Of a DNA stretch of 64,000 nt, positions 59,885 through 64,000 are shown piece after piece; the first letter of the stretch is position 1; the number at the start of each line of letters is the position of its first letter. The notes beneath the pieces are model-generated. The model saw only the letters and a program-made list of their open reading frames with translations, did no database searches and was not told the origin of the DNA. Source of the DNA: Apostichopus japonicus (lineage: Eukaryota; Echinodermata; Holothuroidea; Aspidochirotida; Stichopodidae). The translations under genes and the position numbers were made by a program. The stretch covers positions 15,767,001 to 15,831,000 of the forward strand of contig NC_092568.1 in the NCBI RefSeq assembly GCF_037975245.1, given 5' to 3'.

Positions 59885-60690
59885 TTGAAAAACATTGCTG
59901 GGAGTCCCCCCCCCCCTTCCTCTTGCCAAGGGTCAACGGTAACACCACCTATACCTCAACTTTACTTCTGAGTGGTATGTGAATGTGTAGGCCCTATGTT
60001 TTTAACTGGGTGGAAATGTTAACACACCTGGTAGCAAAAATGGGTAAGAAATGGATAATTGTGAAATTATGAATAGCCTTGGCTAATCAATCAAAAGGAT
60101 TCATGTTTTTCAAAAATTACATGGTTATATATGTACATATATATTGATATTTTAACTTGGGGGACCACACTTGATGAGTGATGGGAATTTCCTTGATAAC
60201 GGGGACCCTTAATAGAGTCTGGACCTTCATCTGTGAGGTAAACATGTTTAAAACACTCTGATAATGTCAGCTCAGCGCATAAACGGCTTAGTCTGCAGGG
60301 TGTACAGGCGCTACCCCAGAGTAAGGAGAAAAATATTCATCTATGAGTATATGGAGATAGCGCCATCTTATTAACTTGTGGCGTATATATAGAGGCTTTG
60401 GTGATACGTTGATGTGTACCATATAGAACGGGAGCTCAGTGGATTTATTTGGCCGAGAAAAAGACAAAAGGTTTGATGGGCTTGTTATGTTAGTATATGT
60501 TCAAGATTGAACTTTATAGGTATTGCTGTCTGGTCCCACTCTGTACGAGTGACCTATTTAGCCCAAGAGAGACAAGGACAAAAATAGCTCTATATCGCTC
60601 CTATGTGGCTATTTTTTAGTTACAATAGTAATGACAGCAACTTTTCCTGTACGGGGTCCAGACAGCAGCCCCAAAGGACCCACTAAAATG
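59885..60690. other. upstream non-coding flank
   Basis: C run at about 59910-59918. Nothing else recognised. Confidence 0.45.
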
Positions 60691-61385
60691 CATTTATTTA
60701 GTCGAAGAGACAAGGATGATTCATTTTGCGATGGAACTTTCACACGTTGAGATTAACGAAAATACCAATGAAAGCATAGAAAGTAGAACAAAAGCAATTC
60801 TAGCCACAGACAGCAGTCCCAAATTCATTCGAAAAAAACCATGAGTATCACTTATTGAAAATGATTGAAAATGATTATTTTAACCAAATAAAAGGTTGCA
60901 AACTAGTTTTTAACAACAACAACAACATAACGATTTCCACTTATTGAGTGATAATTATTCTTTTCCAAAAACTATTTCTTGGATCGGACCGACATAAAAC
61001 ATTCCGCCTCTTTTGCTAAATAGTGATTATCGACTATTGTAAGTATGACCAAAAAAAAATCTTCAATACTATTTTGTATAGCAGCAGCAATGATTGAAAA
61101 TTCTAGTAACCAACATCAGTGATGAAACATTATATTTTACGACAACATGTTTTAAAAATATTTAATGATAATTACTCTTTTCATTCAATTATTTGGTAAA
61201 CCGTACTTTAATATGATTAAAATATATTACGAATATTTCTGGGATCAGACCGAACAAAAACATTCCCTAGTATTCCTTAGTTAATAATATTCAATCCGTT
61301 TTTGGTCAGACCTTAGATCATAATTGCCATTGTTCTACTTTCTATGCTTTCATTTGTGTTTTCATCCTTGTCTCTTTCCAGCACT
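60691..61385. repeat. inverted repeat region
   Basis: A 24-bp exact inverted pair, AATGAAAGCATAGAAAGTAG plus AACA at 60767-60790 and its complement at 61331-61354. GAGACAAGGATGA is also inverted just outside. The interior holds direct repeats (GGATCGGACCGA / GGATCAGACCGA, AAACATTCC). Probably a worn fold-back element. Confidence 0.55.
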
Positions 61386-61494
61386 CTGTACAATCATAAC
61401 ACCAGAGCCGTATATAGAGAACGGCTCTGCATAACACTTGAGTAATACGCCCTCAATTACAGTTATACAAAGCCAATTTATACCCACACCCTAG

Positions 61495-61565
61495 AATCAC
61501 TGTGGTCGAGTGGTACGGACTTCGATCTGTGACACAAATAGATACGGAGGTTCGATTCCTAAGTA
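61495..61565 (+). repeat. tRNA-like SINE head
   Basis: A-box TGTGGTCGAGTGG (61501-61513) and B-box GGTTCGATTCC (61549-61559). The acceptor stem does not pair, so a tRNA-derived SINE or relic rather than a tRNA gene. Confidence 0.6.
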
Positions 61566-62139
61566 TAGCAAGTAAAATAAAACTGTTAATTTTGTGTAAT
61601 CTTGGAATACCAGGCGTTAGGTATACAGGTGCCCAGTATGTGTGAAGGCTCTGTTAGTAAGAGGTGGATGAAAACGGAGGTGAATTTGTCCAGTTTTTAC
61701 GTCTTGGTTTCGTATTTAGGCATACAAGGAAGTTGATGGAATCTATAATAGCGCACTGTGTTGTACACCCTACACTATTGCGTGTCACCGTATTAAGATT
61801 TAAGAATATAGTTCGCTGTAACCATGCAATTTATAAATTGTGTAACCTATAGTCGACAGTGACGTCATCAAGCATTCCTCTCCCCTATACCCTTCCGGTG
61901 TGCCATACTATACGTACAAACAAGATTATCTCCCCAGCCCCCCCCCCCTCTCTTCGGTTAACTTCAATTACTTTGCACAGATCCATTTGTGCGTAAAACC
62001 AGAACGGCGATAAGGAAGGGTGCGCGAGACCGGAAGCATAGAACTCCCCGAGTCCGACAATGGCGGTTGCAGGAATAAGGGTAATTATATTATCTGAACA
62101 GCACAATAAGAATAACATATACCGGTAACTATAGTTGAA

Positions 62140-62632
62140 AGGCCGATATAAATCACATTGGTATATGACGATATAAATCGATGATATGTCGAATTAAACT
62201 GGTATAAGTCAATATGAATCGACATCTACCATTTTAATAATAATAATAATAATCAGCAGTTATTTTTACGACGCTTTATTAAGCGACAACAAATGTGGGA
62301 GAAACCCACAAGGCCTTATGGATTACAACTTACAAGTCGGGTGCCTTCAAATTCAACATTTAAACTCAAATTTGGAATCTTTTTAATTTAGAAAGTCATT
62401 TCAGATGGGAAAAACCTTACATTGCTCTTGGATGAAAAACCCACCTAATTACTATGACCCGGCCAGGTATCGAACCCGGAACCCCCGATTGCTAAGCCTC
62501 ATTGTTTCAAATGCCACCGATATCGATGATATGTCAATGTAAATCGGTAGAAGTCAATTTAAACAGCTAGAAACTGGTATATAAGTCGAAAGAAATTGGT
62601 ATATGTCGATTTAAATAGGTATATGTCGATTC
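62140..62632. repeat. diverged GGTATATGTCGATATAAATCG repeat field, split by a SINE
   Basis: Loose copies of about 20 bp mixing GGTATA, GTCGAT and ATAAATCG on both sides of the SINE at 62233-62518. The field resumes at once after the insertion. Confidence 0.6.
62233..62518 (-). mobile_element. tRNA-derived SINE, minus strand, (ATT)n tail
   Basis: B-box GGGTTCGATACCT on the minus strand (62477-62465) near the head. The 3' end is (ATT)n, seen as AATAATAATAATAAT at about 62236. The body includes GTGGGTTTCTCCCACATTTG. Confidence 0.7.
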
Positions 62633-64000
62633 TCCACGGTTTGCGACTGATTGCCCGCCATACTGTGAAGCTGGTCAAAATGGTGTGTGATAACGTAAGT
62701 GTATCGGGGGGGGGGGGGTCTAAAAAAGAAGGACTGTTGATTCAGATGATAATATTTTACAATATACAGGGAGGGTCCATGAGGTTTTAAATGTTCAACC
62801 CCTCACTTCACCACTCCCTCCTTGGTATATAAACATACTTTCATTTTCTCCTACTGTGATTGAACCTGTGTTTCATCCAATCCTGAGTTTCATACGGTTG
62901 CGTTAAAAGCAAACTCTACAAAGGCTATAGGGGCAGGGGTGGGGTTGCTTATCTAGGAATGCACTGCAAGGCAGTTCAAGACTATATGAATCAAAGTCAA
63001 AATTATGAAATTTTGACACGAAAAGTTAAAATGGCGATCAAACACCGAAATTAACAATTTTTGTTAAAATTTGGCCGTCTTAAAAGGAAAAATTTTCACA
63101 AAAATCCGCAATGGAAAATACCGGACGTTTCAAGACAAAGTTTGACGGTTTGAGAAGAAACATCTCCAAATTTCGAAATTCAACGTCGAATGTTCGACAT
63201 AAACGTTGGGAATTTCGAGGAATTAAGCCAAAGTTAAAAGTTATCAGGAAAATGGATATTTATAAAATAGTCCATTTCTTTTATCAAAAGAGTCCAATGT
63301 TCAAAATAAAAAGTCGAAAGTTTTGAGTTACAGTAATTTTAAAGTTTGATACATGATGCAAATAGTAAAAATTCGAGATAGTTTGTTTTGAAGTCGAAAT
63401 CTCGAGAAGGTAATCGAGATCTGAACATAAAACTTCGAAATTAGAAACGGTCGAAATTTTGAGGAACAAATCGAAATTCCGATATGAAAACCAAATTTAA
63501 GTTCGAGGAGGATTGTTAGATTTCCAGATTTTCCACACAAATAAAACCAAACTTGGGTAAATATAAGAAGCAATGAGAATATTTTACATACTTTTGCTAA
63601 TATATAATAATGATTCATTTTTGTATATATAGATAAATACCCTTACTATAAGAACCAGACTGGAAGCGGGAGGGCAAATTACTCCAGTTGAGGCCACGCA
63701 GCGGGTGGGAGAGGAGCAGTGGTGTGCACAGGATGTCAAGGAGGGTGGGGGTGGCAATTTCGCTTAAAGTTGTTGTAACTCCCACTAATGATTTTATTAA
63801 TCTGAAATTAAAATATCAATTTACTATTTGCCTTACAAGTCATTCTTTAAGGTCATCGTCGAGATTGAGTCACGGAAAGAAAGTTACACGGACAGAGGTG
63901 GGTGGTGAAAGACAGGTTCTAGTCAGTGGGATCATGGAGGTAAAACAGACCTCCATATGGTGGGATAAATGAAAATGCAGAGCCTCAGAAGATGATCGGA
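62633..64000. other. upstream flank, short-motif-rich, no gene
   Basis: 13-G run at 62706-62718. About 63000-63480 is full of scattered TCGAAATT/TTCGAG motifs, typical of a worn repeat. The frame at 63688-63972 has no recognisable motif. Confidence 0.45.

Overview
The window is a eukaryotic, AT-rich animal contig. It is dominated by one large, finely split gene on the minus strand. Most of the rest is transposon remnants, tRNA-derived SINEs and tandem repeats. The AGGCCTA-rich clusters and the TGACCTTTGACC-bearing dispersed repeat suggest a marine deuterostome, most likely an echinoderm and perhaps a sea cucumber. The species call is inference from repeat style, not proof.

The gene (13200-58227, minus) encodes the N-recognin E3 ubiquitin ligase UBR1/UBR2. 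I traced 49 coding exons from homology, GT-AG splice sites and reading phase. Every junction keeps frame. The coding length is 5475 nt (1824 residues plus stop), close to the roughly 1750 residues of vertebrate UBR1/UBR2. In protein order it holds a UBR box, a ClpS-like domain, a long helical middle, a charged lysine/arginine-rich stretch, a RING-H2 finger split over exons 31-34, and the C-terminal cysteine-rich cap. I see no second protein-coding gene.

Layout. 1-12.9 kb: downstream flank with a TTAA-flanked MITE, AGGCCTA repeats, several tandem arrays and simple sequence. 13.2-58.2 kb: the gene. 58.2-64 kb: upstream flank with SINEs, a (TACA)n array, a perfect 260-bp palindrome and a diverged short-repeat field. 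Large intronic insertions are a 3.4-kb element with 25-bp inverted ends and TAA duplication (intron 5), a 527-bp hAT-type MITE with a perfect 8-bp duplication (intron 2), and a 2.4-kb hAT-like element (intron 1).

The most unusual pattern is that four separate minisatellites each begin exactly at an exon edge and copy the splice site with them. They lie at the donors of exons 25, 30 and 36 and at the acceptor of exon 35. One array carries 34 copies of a 3' splice site. At exon 25 one copied donor stays in frame and could add 32 residues. At exons 30 and 36 the exon frame meets a stop right after the native donor, and at exon 35 it does so within the first added repeat, so only the native site is productive.
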